Source: Fusobacterium sp. JB019
GTDB lineage: Bacteria > Fusobacteriota > Fusobacteriia > Fusobacteriales > Fusobacteriaceae
Direction: 5' to 3'
DNA: 64,000 bases
Assembly (NCBI GenBank): GCA_030673965.1
Contig: JAUTCN010000002.1
Location: 1 to 64,000 of the forward strand
Position numbers and translations under genes: made by a program. Of the stretch, positions 54,899 to 64,000 are shown piece by piece. The notes beneath the pieces are model-generated. The model was not told the origin of the DNA. It did not search any database and was given only the letters and a program-made list of their open reading frames with translations. Each line of letters begins with the position of its first letter. Position 1 is the first letter of the stretch.

Positions 54899-55939
54899 TT
54901 ATATATTCATGCCCAAATACGTTAGGCCTTCAAATTCATTAAAATTAAATAAAATATTCATGTTTTGAACTGCTTGACCTGCAGCTCCTTTTATTAAATT
55001 ATCAATAGCTGAAATAACTATTATTTTATTTGTTCTAGGATCAATTTTTAAACTGATATCACAGAAGTTACTTCCCTTTACAAATCTTGTTTCTGGAAGA
55101 TAATCTAGAACTCTAACAAAATAACTAGAGTTATAAAACTCTTTATAAATTTTTAAAATATCCTCTAAAGATTTAGAAACTTTTAAACTAGCATATGATA
55201 CTGCTAAAATTCCACGGTTCATAGGAACAAGATGTGGTGTAAATAAAGTTTTTATTTCTTTGTTTCCAATTAAAGAAAGTTCTTGTTCTATTTCAGCAGT
55301 ATGTCTATGAGTTCCAACTCCGTAAGCTTTTATAGATTCATTACATTCACAAAATAGGCTTCCTGTTTTTAAAGATCTACCAGCTCCAGAAACTCCTGAC
55401 TTAGCATCAATTATAATGGAATTAAGATCAATTAAATTATTTTTAACTAAAGGAGCAAGAGCTAGTAAACTAGCAGTTGCATAACATCCAGGATTAGCAA
55501 TTATTTTTGCTTTTTGTATTTCTTCCTTTGATTTTAATTCAGGTAAACTATATATAGAGTCCTTGATTAGTTCAGGGAAATTAAATTTTATTTTATACCA
55601 ATTGGAGAAAATTTCAGGATCAGTTAATCTAAAATCAGCTCCAAGATCAATTACTTTAACATTATTTTCTACAGCTAATTTTACTAAATTAGCAGATTTT
55701 CCATGAGGAAGAGCTAAAAATAAAACATCAATATTTTTAAGATTTTTAGAAGCTTCTTCAGGGGATATAAGTTTAGAGTCCAACCTGTATTTAAAGTTAG
55801 GATAAATTTCACTAAATTTTTCACCAAAATAGCTATTAGAAGCCATAAATTCAATTTTTACAAATTTGTGGTTTACTAGTAACCAAACAAGTTGTTGCCC
55901 TGCATATCCAGTAGCTCCAATGATTCCTACTTTTAACAT
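54899..55939 (-). CDS. argC: N-acetyl-gamma-glutamyl-phosphate reductase
   Basis: The 346-residue NADP enzyme has GATGYAGQQLVWLL nucleotide fold and NPGCYATASLLAL with catalytic cysteine. First structural gene of the operon, its ATG follows TAGGAGG directly after two tandem terminators. Confidence 0.95.
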   Translation of the reverse strand: MLKVGIIGATGYAGQQLVWLLVNHKFVKIEFMASNSYFGEKFSEIYPNFKYRLDSKLISPEEASKNLKNIDVLFLALPHGKSANLVKLAVENNVKVIDLGADFRLTDPEIFSNWYKIKFNFPELIKDSIYSLPELKSKEEIQKAKIIANPGCYATASLLALAPLVKNNLIDLNSIIIDAKSGVSGAGRSLKTGSLFCECNESIKAYGVGTHRHTAEIEQELSLIGNKEIKTLFTPHLVPMNRGILAVSYASLKVSKSLEDILKIYKEFYNSSYFVRVLDYLPETRFVKGSNFCDISLKIDPRTNKIIVISAIDNLIKGAAGQAVQNMNILFNFNEFEGLTYLGMNI

Positions 55940-55952
55940 TTTAACCTCCTAC

Positions 55953-56029
55953 AAAAAAAACCAGTGATTTAGATATTATTCTAAATACACTGGTTCAAAT
56001 AAAAAAAGCCAACATAAGGGAATGTTGGC
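55953..56029 (-). terminator. Tandem leader terminators (attenuator) before argC
   Basis: Transcribed leftward, hairpin 1 is GCCAACAT/ATGTTGGC (56029-56008) with a seven-T run. Hairpin 2 is AACCAGTG, ATTTAGA and their complements (55995-55959) followed by T8. Both lie between the leader peptide and argC, so they should stop transcription unless overridden. Confidence 0.85.
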
Positions 56030-56077
56030 AAAACAAATCTAATAATTTTGTTAATTATAAAAAAGTAAATTAAAAAA

Positions 56078-56155
56078 TTATGACGTTAATCGAACATTCA
56101 GAATAATAGTTTTATTATGTTTAGTCATTATCCTGAAATTCCTTAGTAACATCAT
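56078..56155 (-). CDS. arg operon leader peptide, 25 residues
   Basis: AAGGAGG lies five bases before tandem ATG codons at 56155 and 56152. The peptide begins MMLLRNFRIMTKHNK and ends VRLTS. Arginines at 5, 8 and 22 are coded by AGG, AGG and CGA, rare codons in a genome that mainly uses AGA. It stands between a perfect TTGACA promoter and two terminators, the layout of ribosome-mediated attenuation. Arginine sensing is inferred. Confidence 0.7.
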   Translation of the reverse strand: MMLLRNFRIMTKHNKTIILNVRLTS

Positions 56156-56185
56156 GTTTTCCTCCTTTTAATTTATTTGATTAGG

Positions 56186-56214
56186 ATATTAACACAAAAA
56201 GATTATCCTGTCAA
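56186..56214 (-). promoter_or_regulatory. Promoter of the arg operon
   Basis: On the minus strand TTGACA (56214-56209) and TAATAT (56191-56186) are 17 bases apart, about 30 bases before the leader peptide start. Confidence 0.75.
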
Positions 56215-56245
56215 CAAAAAAATAAATTAAAGGAGAAAAAACAAA

Positions 56246-57772
56246 TTAATTAAGTGATTTTATAAAGGTTTCAAAGGCGTTATTTCCATTGATATCATTT
56301 TTGAAAACTCCTGCATTTTCAAGAACTTTAGAAAAGATTAAGCCTATTTCTTCCTGTAAGATATTTTCAATATTATTTTTATTTAACTTGTTATTATATT
56401 TTTTTAATAAAGTTTCACACCATTTAACGTGTTTTGAAACTTTTGTATTATTTTTTATTAAATTAATCGAATCATTTTTAAGTAAAAGTTCCATAAGAAT
56501 TGAAATTTCTTCCTTTAATCTTCCTGGTAAAACAGCAAGTCCCATAACTTCAATAAGTCCAATATTTTCTTTTTTTATATGATGAAGTTCTTCATGGGGA
56601 TGAAATATTCCTAAAGGATATTTTTCAGATGTTCTATTGTTTCTTAAAACAAGATCTAACTCATATTCATCATCTTTTTTTCTTGCTATTGGAGTTATTG
56701 TATTGTGAGGAGTCTCATTTGAAAAAGCTAAGATATCACATTTAGGATCTGAATAATTTTTCCATTTTATAAAGATTTTATTAGCTAATTCTATTAGAGC
56801 TTTTTTATCTTTTCCTCTAAGTCTTATAACACTCATAGGCCATTTTACTTTTTCAACTTGAATATTTTCATAATTTTTTATAGTAAAAGTTTTTTCTTTA
56901 GAAGCTATTGCCATTGGAAAATCATGACATCCCCCTTGGAAATGTTCATGGCTTAATATAGAACCTCCGACGATAGGTAAATCAGCATTTGAACCAATGA
57001 AATAATGAGGGAAGATATCTATAAAATCAAATAATTTTTCAAAAGTATCTTTATTTATTTTCATAGGATTATGTTCTCCAGAAAGAACAATGCAATGCTC
57101 ATTATAATATACATATGGAGAATACTGTAAGAACCAAGCTTCATTTTCTAAACTTATTGGAATTATCCTATGATTTTGTCTTGCAGGATGATTTAGATTT
57201 CCTGAATATCCAACATTTTCTTTACAAAGAAGACATTTTGGATAAGAAGAAGATTTAATAAGTTTAGCCTTTGCTATATCCCTTGGATCTTTTTCAGGTT
57301 TAGAAAGATTAATAGTTATTTCTAAATTTCCATATTCTGTTTTAGATAGCCAGTGAAGATTTTTTTCTATTCTATCCATTCTTATATAATTTGTATTTTG
57401 AGAAAACTCATAATAATTACTAGTGGCTAATTTTGGTGAAACTTCATAGTCTTTTTTAAATTTTTTGGTTATGTCACTTGGTTTTAAAATAAATTCTCCC
57501 ATTATTTTAGTATCAAATAAATCTCTCTGGCTAGTAGTATCTTCTATTAGTTTATTTTCCACAGCGAAATCACAAATTTTATTTAAAATTTTATGGATAG
57601 GTTTTTTTTCAAATATTATTGGTTGTAAAGAACTTATGTCTATAGAGTCTATTTTCAAAATATTATAAACTTTATTTCTAAAATAAGAGAAATCTTCTTT
57701 TTCAATAAAATTAACATGTAGGGCGTAGTCTAGTAAGTTTTCAATTTCTAAATAAATATTTTTATTATTCAC
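56246..57772 (-). CDS. galT: UDP-glucose-hexose-1-phosphate uridylyltransferase, class II
   Basis: The 508-residue enzyme is the Firmicutes-type GalT of the Leloir pathway. The conserved HPARQNHRIIPI and SHEHFQGG carry substrate-binding and nucleophilic histidines. GTG start at 57772 overlaps the galK stop by one base and has AGGTGA before it, so translation is coupled. Confidence 0.92.
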   Translation of the reverse strand: MNNKNIYLEIENLLDYALHVNFIEKEDFSYFRNKVYNILKIDSIDISSLQPIIFEKKPIHKILNKICDFAVENKLIEDTTSQRDLFDTKIMGEFILKPSDITKKFKKDYEVSPKLATSNYYEFSQNTNYIRMDRIEKNLHWLSKTEYGNLEITINLSKPEKDPRDIAKAKLIKSSSYPKCLLCKENVGYSGNLNHPARQNHRIIPISLENEAWFLQYSPYVYYNEHCIVLSGEHNPMKINKDTFEKLFDFIDIFPHYFIGSNADLPIVGGSILSHEHFQGGCHDFPMAIASKEKTFTIKNYENIQVEKVKWPMSVIRLRGKDKKALIELANKIFIKWKNYSDPKCDILAFSNETPHNTITPIARKKDDEYELDLVLRNNRTSEKYPLGIFHPHEELHHIKKENIGLIEVMGLAVLPGRLKEEISILMELLLKNDSINLIKNNTKVSKHVKWCETLLKKYNNKLNKNNIENILQEEIGLIFSKVLENAGVFKNDINGNNAFETFIKSLN

Positions 57773-58947
57773 TATAAATCACCTAGCTTTTTAGAGCCAT
57801 CCCCAATATTTGCAATATAAAAATCAGCAGCAAGTCCTGTTTCTTCTTTATATTTTTTTCCAACATTTTTAATAAATTCATCTATAGAATCATTTTTAAC
57901 TATACTTACAGCACATCCACCAAATCCAGCTCCAGTCATTCTAGCACCAATTGTTCCAGGTTCTTTCCAAGCAAATTTTACAATAGAATCAAGTTCAAAT
58001 CCAGTAACTTCATAATTATCTCTAAGGGAAATATGAGATTCATTCATCAATTTTCCAAAAGTTTCAATATCATTTTTTTTAAGTGCTTTAATACTATTTA
58101 AAACTCTTTCATTTTCACTAACAGCGTGGGTAGCTCTAAGTAATGCTTCTTCAGATTTTATAAAATGCTTAACTTCTTCAAATTCTTTTAATGAAAGATC
58201 ACATAAATTATTAATATTAACATTAGAATTTTGTAAATCTTTTAAAGCTTCTTCACATGAATTTCTTCTTTCATTGTATTTAGAATCTGCAAGACCTCTT
58301 CTTTTATTAGTATTCATAATGACAATTGAAGCATTTTCAAGAGAAATAGGAGCATATTCATAGTCTAAAGTATCACAATTAAGTAAAATAGCATGATCTT
58401 TTTTTCCCATTCCCACAGCAAATTGATCCATAATTCCACAACTAACTCCTATAAATTCATTTTCAGCTTTTTGAGAATATTTAACAATATCAACCATAGG
58501 AATATTTAAATTAAAAGTTGTATTTAAAATAGTTCCCATTAAAACTTCTAAGGAAGCTGAAGAAGATAAACCAGCACCATTTGGAATATTTCCATAAAAG
58601 ACGATATCTAAACCAAAAGGGATATTAAAATTATTGTCTTTTATTACTTTGATTACTCCTTTACAATAATCACCCCACACATCAGTCTTTATTAATTCAT
58701 TAATATTAAAATTAATTATGTTATCCTCAGGAAAGTTAATAGAAAATAAATTAAAGTTTTGGTCTTCTCTTTTTCTACAAATAGCATAAGTACCAAAACT
58801 TAAAGCACAAGGAAAAACAAATCCCCCGTTATAATCAATATGTTCTCCAATTAAATTAACTCTTCCAGGAGTAAAATAAAACTCTTTATTTTCTAAATTT
58901 CCAAATAATTCTTGGAATTTAACAAGCATTAGATTTTTAATATCCAT
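57772..58947 (-). CDS. galK: Galactokinase
   Basis: The 391-residue GHMP kinase phosphorylates galactose. Motifs are the galactokinase signature GRVNLIGEHIDYNGG, ATP loop GAGLSSSASLEV and GARMTGAGFGGCAVS. A GTG at 58953 would add two residues, but ATG at 58947 follows GGAGGG. Confidence 0.95.
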   Translation of the reverse strand: MDIKNLMLVKFQELFGNLENKEFYFTPGRVNLIGEHIDYNGGFVFPCALSFGTYAICRKREDQNFNLFSINFPEDNIINFNINELIKTDVWGDYCKGVIKVIKDNNFNIPFGLDIVFYGNIPNGAGLSSSASLEVLMGTILNTTFNLNIPMVDIVKYSQKAENEFIGVSCGIMDQFAVGMGKKDHAILLNCDTLDYEYAPISLENASIVIMNTNKRRGLADSKYNERRNSCEEALKDLQNSNVNINNLCDLSLKEFEEVKHFIKSEEALLRATHAVSENERVLNSIKALKKNDIETFGKLMNESHISLRDNYEVTGFELDSIVKFAWKEPGTIGARMTGAGFGGCAVSIVKNDSIDEFIKNVGKKYKEETGLAADFYIANIGDGSKKLGDL

Positions 58948-58969
58948 TTTCACCCTCCTAAATTATATA

Positions 58970-59118
58970 TTATGTGCTTTAATTATACTTTGTGTTGAAA
59001 AAAAAACAACTTCTTTTACTAAAAAGATACCACACTTAATTAAAAAAGTTAAAAAAGTTTTAGGAATACCCTATTTTTCTTTTGACAAATATTATAAAAT
59101 ATATTAAAAATAGATATA
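58970..59118. promoter_or_regulatory. Divergent promoter region between galK and the ROK regulator
   Basis: On the minus strand TATAAT (58987-58982) with TTGTTT about 16 bases upstream drives galK. On the plus strand TTGACA at about 59083 is 17 bases from a weak -10. GTTG-T9-CAAC is a dyad around 58994-59010 that could bind the ROK protein. Confidence 0.5.
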
Positions 59119-59137
59119 AGATATTTAGGAGAGAGAG

Positions 59138-60322
59138 ATGAAAGAGAGCGTAAGAGAGTACGAAATATTAAAAGTAATAAAAGAGAGAATGAGTATTTCT
59201 AGAATGGAATTAGCGAAGCTATTTAATCTTACTCCAGCAAGAATTTCTAAATTAATCAATAATTTATTGGAAGAAGAGATAGTTGTAGAAAAGGAAGAGG
59301 GAAGATCCACAGGTGGAAGACGCCCAATGCTTTTATCTATAAATGAAGATAAATTTAAAAATATTTTAGGAATAAATATCACAGCTAATGACAGAATATT
59401 TTTATCCATAAGTAAGATAAATGGGGACTTTATTAAAAAAATTAAAATAGATCTTTTAGAGAAAAACAAAAAAGATATGTTGAATTTTTTAGATAAGTTA
59501 ATTAGAAAAAATTTAGAAAAAAATGAAAATATCGGAGTCATTGTTCTTGTTGTAACAGGTCCAGTAGATGAAGAATTTTCTAAAATTCTAATGTCTCCTC
59601 ACTATGAGTGGGAAACTAATAATATTGTAAGGTATCTAGAAAGAAAATATGATTTACCCATCATTTTAGAAAATGATGTAAGAGCAATGGCTTATACAGA
59701 AAAACAAATAGGTTCTTGCAAGGAAGTTGAAAATTTTGTAATGTTAAATTTATGTCAAGGGATAGGGACTTCATCTTTTATAGATAATAAAATGTATAGA
59801 GGTTTTCATTCTATGGCAGGAGAAATAGGACACATAGTAATTAATACAAATAGTATTAGAAAATGTTCTTGTGGAAAAAGAGGATGTTTAGAGGCAGAAG
59901 CTTCAGATAAGGCTATATTAAAAAGATTAGAGTCTGAAATAAAAGTTGGGAAATATAGTATTTTAAAAGAGATATTGCAAAAAAAAGGAAAGTTAGAGAT
60001 AAAAGATGTTTTATATGGAATCAAGAAGAGAGATTTTCTAGTTATAAAAGCTATTACAGAGGCTGTTGAATATATTGCTCAAGGATTAAATATTATTATT
60101 TCAATAGTGGATCCTGAAAAGATAGTTTTGGCAGGAGAGCTTTTTAAAAGTGAATTTGTAATGGAGAATATAAGGTTTTATTTAAATAAAATATCTTTAG
60201 ATATTCAAAAATGTGAAATAGAAAGCACTAAATTAGGAGAAGATCTAATGTATTACTCAGCTATATCTGTAGTTAGAGAAAATTTGTTTGAGAATTTAAA
60301 ATTTACAGAAAAATACATATAA
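59138..60322 (+). CDS. ROK family transcriptional regulator
   Basis: The 394-residue protein has an N-terminal winged helix (about 5-60; MSISRMELAKLFNLTPARISKLINNLLEE) and a C-terminal ROK sugar-kinase-like domain with the zinc motif CSCGKRGCLEAEAS and MAGEIGHIV. Divergent from galKT and upstream of galM, it is probably the galactose repressor. Confidence 0.88.
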   Translation: MKESVREYEILKVIKERMSISRMELAKLFNLTPARISKLINNLLEEEIVVEKEEGRSTGGRRPMLLSINEDKFKNILGINITANDRIFLSISKINGDFIKKIKIDLLEKNKKDMLNFLDKLIRKNLEKNENIGVIVLVVTGPVDEEFSKILMSPHYEWETNNIVRYLERKYDLPIILENDVRAMAYTEKQIGSCKEVENFVMLNLCQGIGTSSFIDNKMYRGFHSMAGEIGHIVINTNSIRKCSCGKRGCLEAEASDKAILKRLESEIKVGKYSILKEILQKKGKLEIKDVLYGIKKRDFLVIKAITEAVEYIAQGLNIIISIVDPEKIVLAGELFKSEFVMENIRFYLNKISLDIQKCEIESTKLGEDLMYYSAISVVRENLFENLKFTEKYI

Positions 60323-60339
60323 AAGTTAGGTGAAAATTC

Positions 60340-61368
60340 ATGGGAGGTATAGAAAAAAAGTATTTTGGAAAATTAAAAACAGGGGAAGAAGTATATTCTT
60401 ATATTCTTAAAAATAAAGAATTAGAAGTAGAAGTTTTGGATTATGGAGGGATTATTCGGCGGATTTTAACAAAGGATAGAGAAGGGAAAGCTGAAAATAT
60501 AGTCTTAAATTTTAAAACTTTAGAAGAATATGAAAATAATCCAGATTATCATTTAGGTGGAATAGTTGGAAGAAATGCAGGAAGAATAAAAGATGGAAAG
60601 CTCAAAATTAAAAATGAAATATACCAGCTTCAATTAAATAATGAGGGGAATAATTTACATGGTTATCCAGATTATTTTGTAACTAAATTATGGAAAGAGT
60701 CAAGAATTATACAAGAGGATCAACTGAAATTGATTCTTAGTAGAAAATCTCCTCATATGGAATCTAATTTTCCAGGAAATATAGATTTGAGAGTTATTTA
60801 TACTTTGAAAGAAAATAAGCTAATAATAGAATATATAGGTATTCCAGATAGAGAAACCTATATGAACTTAACAAATCACACTTATTTTAATTTAAGTGGA
60901 GATGTTAAGGAGGACATTGGAAATCAAAAAATACAACTATTTTGTGATAAATATATACAAGTTGACGAATCAACTTTACCAAAAAATATTTCAAATGTAG
61001 ATTTGAGCGTATTTGATTTAAGAAAAGAAACGGTGTTAAATGAAATATTAAAATCAGATAATGAACAAATAAAAATAGTTAATAACGGACTAGATCATCC
61101 CTTTATTTTTTCTAAAAAAATGAAAATAGATGGGAAGATTTTACATGAGAAAAGTGGAAGAACTATGGAGGTTAAAACAAATCAACCTGTTGTGGTTGTT
61201 TATACTGGAAATTATCTAGATGAAATATTTGAGAAAAATCATTTGGGAGTTTGTTTGGAAATGCAAGATTATCCAGATGTATTGCAATTTTTAAGTGGAA
61301 ATGCAAAATTATATTCTGAAAAAAACAAATATTACAATAAAAGTGAATATACTTTTTATAGTTTTTGA
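60340..61368 (+). CDS. galM: Galactose mutarotase (aldose 1-epimerase)
   Basis: The 342-residue GalM interconverts alpha- and beta-galactose before GalK. NLTNHTYFNLSG contains a conserved histidine; a further catalytic glutamate in LGVCLEMQDYPD is present. It lies 17 bases after the ROK gene. Confidence 0.9.
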   Translation: MGGIEKKYFGKLKTGEEVYSYILKNKELEVEVLDYGGIIRRILTKDREGKAENIVLNFKTLEEYENNPDYHLGGIVGRNAGRIKDGKLKIKNEIYQLQLNNEGNNLHGYPDYFVTKLWKESRIIQEDQLKLILSRKSPHMESNFPGNIDLRVIYTLKENKLIIEYIGIPDRETYMNLTNHTYFNLSGDVKEDIGNQKIQLFCDKYIQVDESTLPKNISNVDLSVFDLRKETVLNEILKSDNEQIKIVNNGLDHPFIFSKKMKIDGKILHEKSGRTMEVKTNQPVVVVYTGNYLDEIFEKNHLGVCLEMQDYPDVLQFLSGNAKLYSEKNKYYNKSEYTFYSF

Positions 61369-61398
61369 CAAAACTTTGAACAAAAAAAGTTTAATTTA

Positions 61399-61427
61399 TT
61401 GACAAAAAATATTAATTGAAGTATAAC
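61399..61427 (+). promoter_or_regulatory. Promoter of mglB-mglA
   Basis: TTGACA at 61399-61404 and TATAAC at 61422-61427 are 17 bases apart. AACTTTG and short A-rich dyads upstream may be operator sequence. Confidence 0.7.
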
Positions 61428-61500
61428 TATAGATAGTAAGATGAACATAAAAATATAGCAGAGTTATAAAATTGAAAAAAAATTAGGAGGTAGTTATATT

Positions 61501-62508
61501 ATGAAAAAGGCGGGATTATTATTAGGATCAGTAATATTAGCAGCAGGTTTAGTAGGATGTGGAGGAGATAAAAAAGCAGATGAGCCACAAAAACTAAGAG
61601 TAGGTTTTACAGCATATAAATATGACGATAACTTTATAGCATTATTTAGAAAAGTAGTTGAAAGTGAAGCATCTAAAGTTGCAGATAAAGTTGAATTACA
61701 AATGAATGATTCTCAAAATAGTCAAACTACACAAAATGATCAAATAGATGTTATGTTATCTAAGGGAGTAGATTCTTTAGCTATAAACTTAGTTGACCCA
61801 GCAGCAGGACAAACAGTAGCAAACAAAATAAAAGAAGCTGGAATACCAGTAGTATTTTATAATAAAAGACCAAAAGATTCAGTTATTCAATCTTATGACA
61901 AAGCTTATTATGTTGGAATAGATCCTAATGCACAAGGAATTGCTCAAGGTGAATTAGTTGGGAAATATTGGAAAGCTCATCCTGAATTAGATTTAAATAA
62001 TGATGGAGTTATCCAATATGTAATGTTAAAAGGAGAACCAGGACATCCAGATGCAGAAGCAAGAACAAAATATTCAATAATTGCATTACATGATATGGGA
62101 ATTGAAACTGAGCAGTTACATTTAGATACAGCTATGTGGGATACAGCAATGGCAAAAGATAAAATGGATGCATGGTTATCAGGACCAAATGGAGATAATA
62201 TAGAAGTTATTATTTGTAACAATGATGGAATGGCATTAGGTGCTATTGAATCACAAAAAGCATTCGGAAAAACATTACCAGTATTTGGTGTAGATGCTCT
62301 TCCTGAAGCTCTTGTAAAAATCAAAAAAGGTGAAATGGCTGGAACAGTTCTTAATGATGCTGATGGTCAAGGTAAAGGAACATTTGATATAGCTGTTAAC
62401 TTAGCAGCAGGAAAAGAAGCAACTGAAGGAACAGATTTAGTATTAGAAAATAGAGTATTATTAGTTCCAAGTATCGGAATTGACGCAGATAATGTAGATC
62501 AATATTAA
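61501..62508 (+). CDS. mglB: Galactose/methyl-galactoside-binding lipoprotein MglB
   Basis: The 335-residue lipoprotein has lipobox AGLVGC (C20). The mature part is a sugar-binding periplasmic fold; [25 protein letters not shown] and [12 protein letters not shown] are typical of MglB/GGBP. It has TAGGAGG before the ATG. Confidence 0.93.
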   Translation: MKKAGLLLGSVILAAGLVGCGGDKKADEPQKLRVGFTAYKYDDNFIALFRKVVESEASKVADKVELQMNDSQNSQTTQNDQIDVMLSKGVDSLAINLVDPAAGQTVANKIKEAGIPVVFYNKRPKDSVIQSYDKAYYVGIDPNAQGIAQGELVGKYWKAHPELDLNNDGVIQYVMLKGEPGHPDAEARTKYSIIALHDMGIETEQLHLDTAMWDTAMAKDKMDAWLSGPNGDNIEVIICNNDGMALGAIESQKAFGKTLPVFGVDALPEALVKIKKGEMAGTVLNDADGQGKGTFDIAVNLAAGKEATEGTDLVLENRVLLVPSIGIDADNVDQY

Positions 62509-62548
62509 TTTTAGTCAAGATTAAATTATAAAAATTAAATTAATTTTT

Positions 62549-62576
62549 AGAGGGAGTGATTTTCACTCTCTCTTTT
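62549..62576 (+). terminator. Partial terminator between mglB and mglA
   Basis: AGAGGGAGTGA pairs with TCACTCTCTCT across a three-base loop and runs into TTT. It may lower mglA expression relative to the abundant binding protein. Confidence 0.7.
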
Positions 62577-62619
62577 AATGAAACTAGATGCTTAAATTAT
62601 TAGAGAAATGGAGAAAACT

Positions 62620-64000
62620 ATGGAAAATAAAGAATATTTATTAGAAATGAATAAAATTTCTAAATCATTTCCAGGAGTAAAGGCCTTAGATGAAGTTTCA
62701 TTGAAAGTTAGACCACACAGTGTTCATGCTCTTATGGGAGAAAATGGAGCTGGAAAATCTACACTTATGAAATGTTTATTTGGGATTTATAGGAAAGATG
62801 GAGGAACTATTCAGTTTGATGGAAAAGAAATTAATTTTACATCAACTAGGGAAGCATTGGATAATGGAGTTTCAATGGTTCATCAAGAATTAAATCAAGT
62901 TATTCAAACAAATGTATTAGATAATATTTGGTTAGGAAGATTTCCAACTAAAGGATTATTTGTTGATGAAAAAGCAATGTATGATAAGACTATTGAAATT
63001 TTTAAAAATTTAGAAATAAATTTAAATCCAAGAATGAAAGTTAAAGATTTATCAGTATCTCAAAGACAAATGATAGAGATAGCAAAGGCAGTTTCATATG
63101 ATTCTAAAATAATAGTTATGGATGAGCCTACTTCTTCTTTAACAGAAAATGAAGTAGAACATTTATTTAAAATTATAAGAAGACTTAGAGAAAATGGTTG
63201 TGGAATAATTTATATTTCTCATAAAATGGAAGAAATAAAAGCTATATCTGATGACATTACAATAATGAGAGATGGAAAATGGATAGCAACAGAAAAAGTA
63301 GATGATTTAACTACAGATGAAATAATAAATCTTATGGTTGGAAGAGACTTAACAGATCGTTTCCCTCCAAAGGACAATAAACCAGGAGAAGTGATATTAG
63401 AAGTAGAAGATTTAACAGCAAAGTATCAACCTTCAATAAAAGAAATTAGTTTTCAATTACATAAAGGAGAAATTTTAGGTGTTGCAGGACTAGTTGGAGC
63501 TAAAAGAACAGATATAGTTGAGACAATATTTGGGATTAGAGAAAAAGAGAAGGGGAAAATAAAATTATTTGGAAAAGAAATAAATAATAAATCTCCTAAA
63601 AAAGCTGTAAAAAATGGTTTTGCTTTAGTTACAGAGGAACGTAGAGCAACAGGGATATTTTCAATGCTAGACATTAAAGAAAATACAGTTTTAGCAAATA
63701 TTGATAGTTATGTAAAAAAAGATCAATTATTAGATAATGAAAAAATGAGAGATGATACTCAGTGGGGAATTGATAGTATGAGAACTAAGACTCCAACTCA
63801 GCGTACTCGTATTGGAAGTCTTTCAGGAGGAAATCAACAAAAAGTAATACTTTCAAGATGGCTTTTAACAGAACCTGATGTTCTTATGTTAGATGAGCCT
63901 ACTAGAGGAATTGATGTAGGAGCTAAATATGAAATTTATCAGCTTATGATAGAACTTGCCAAAAAAGGTAAAGGAATTATAATGGTTTCATCAGAGATGT
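62620..64000 (+). CDS. mglA: Galactose/methyl-galactoside ABC transporter ATPase (cut by right edge)
   Basis: From ATG at 62620 the frame stays open to the edge (460 codons). It holds two ATPase domains: Walker [17 protein letters not shown] and MDEPTSSL in the first; a degenerate GLVGAKR P-loop, then [15 protein letters not shown] and [17 protein letters not shown], in the second. This is the double-domain form of sugar importers. Confidence 0.92.
   Translation, partial: MENKEYLLEMNKISKSFPGVKALDEVSLKVRPHSVHALMGENGAGKSTLMKCLFGIYRKDGGTIQFDGKEINFTSTREALDNGVSMVHQELNQVIQTNVLDNIWLGRFPTKGLFVDEKAMYDKTIEIFKNLEINLNPRMKVKDLSVSQRQMIEIAKAVSYDSKIIVMDEPTSSLTENEVEHLFKIIRRLRENGCGIIYISHKMEEIKAISDDITIMRDGKWIATEKVDDLTTDEIINLMVGRDLTDRFPPKDNKPGEVILEVEDLTAKYQPSIKEISFQLHKGEILGVAGLVGAKRTDIVETIFGIREKEKGKIKLFGKEINNKSPKKAVKNGFALVTEERRATGIFSMLDIKENTVLANIDSYVKKDQLLDNEKMRDDTQWGIDSMRTKTPTQRTRIGSLSGGNQQKVILSRWLLTEPDVLMLDEPTRGIDVGAKYEIYQLMIELAKKGKGIIMVSSEM

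Noticed and set aside
55940-56245. T-box riboswitch before argC
   Set aside because: No T-box core sequence or specifier stem is visible; a leader peptide with terminators explains the region better.
1-64000. tRNA or rRNA genes
   Set aside because: I saw no cloverleaf with a GTTCGAATC-type arm and no rRNA sequence on either strand.

Overview
The window looks like chromosome from a low-GC, anaerobic Fusobacterium-like bacterium. The DNA is very AT-rich, strong AGGAGG-type ribosome sites are common, and the anaerobic enzymes include a four-subunit 2-oxoacid:ferredoxin oxidoreductase, a fused NfnAB-type transhydrogenase and a flavodiiron protein. The single large CRISPR effector matches the type VI-C (Cas13c) architecture, a subtype known mainly from Fusobacterium. 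Naming the organism (perhaps close to F. perfoetens) is inference from gene content, not a database result.

Layout: 1-3.1 kb, aspartokinase (cut by the edge) divergent from thrC-thrB and an ACT-domain gene. 3.1-9.8 kb, a complete phosphate regulon: pstS-phoB-phoR leftward, pstC-pstA-pstB-phoU rightward, with mirrored four-part Pho boxes between them. 9.8-11 kb, an encapsulin shell with its encapsulated ferritin. 11-16.5 kb, a MATE pump and a TrpXYZ-type ABC importer with two tandem binding-protein paralogues. 16.7-22 kb, a YheO-type regulator, the porGDAB oxidoreductase and an NhaC-type antiporter with a structured 5' UTR. 22-27.3 kb, housekeeping genes (HAD phosphatase, a DapF/CntK-like racemase, SPFH plus NfeD, an outer-membrane beta-barrel, TldD).

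27.4-35 kb is the accessory region. It holds cas13c; a 20-residue hydrophobic peptide gene with its own promoter and toxin-mRNA-like folding; a hairpin element present twice (either side of the first CRISPR array); a 10-repeat array directly downstream of cas13c; and a second 18-repeat array with a different but related repeat. It continues with a decayed two-repeat unit beside mini-ORFs, a DUF4145-like zinc-ribbon protein and a small membrane protein. There are no cas1, cas2 or Cascade genes in the window. The two arrays share 21 of 30 repeat positions and leader end blocks, which suggests a common adaptation machinery encoded elsewhere.

35-50 kb returns to core genes: fused NfnAB, SulP transporter, Lgt, flavodiiron protein, CoaX, a GntR regulator, exonuclease III, a split ThrE exporter, a MATE pump preceded by a guanidine-IV-like (mepA) riboswitch, and MarR/MFS/DUF169. 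50.6-56.2 kb is a leftward argC-J-B-D-F operon headed by a leader peptide and two tandem terminators, which looks like transcription attenuation. 56.2-64 kb is a galactose module: galK-galT leftward, and a ROK regulator, galM, mglB and mglA (cut by the right edge) rightward.

The most novel signals are the toxin-like gene between cas13c and its array, the duplicated hairpin, the shared leader/repeat ancestry of the two arrays, the decayed crRNA-like unit, the arg attenuator, and the folded leaders upstream of the two transporters.
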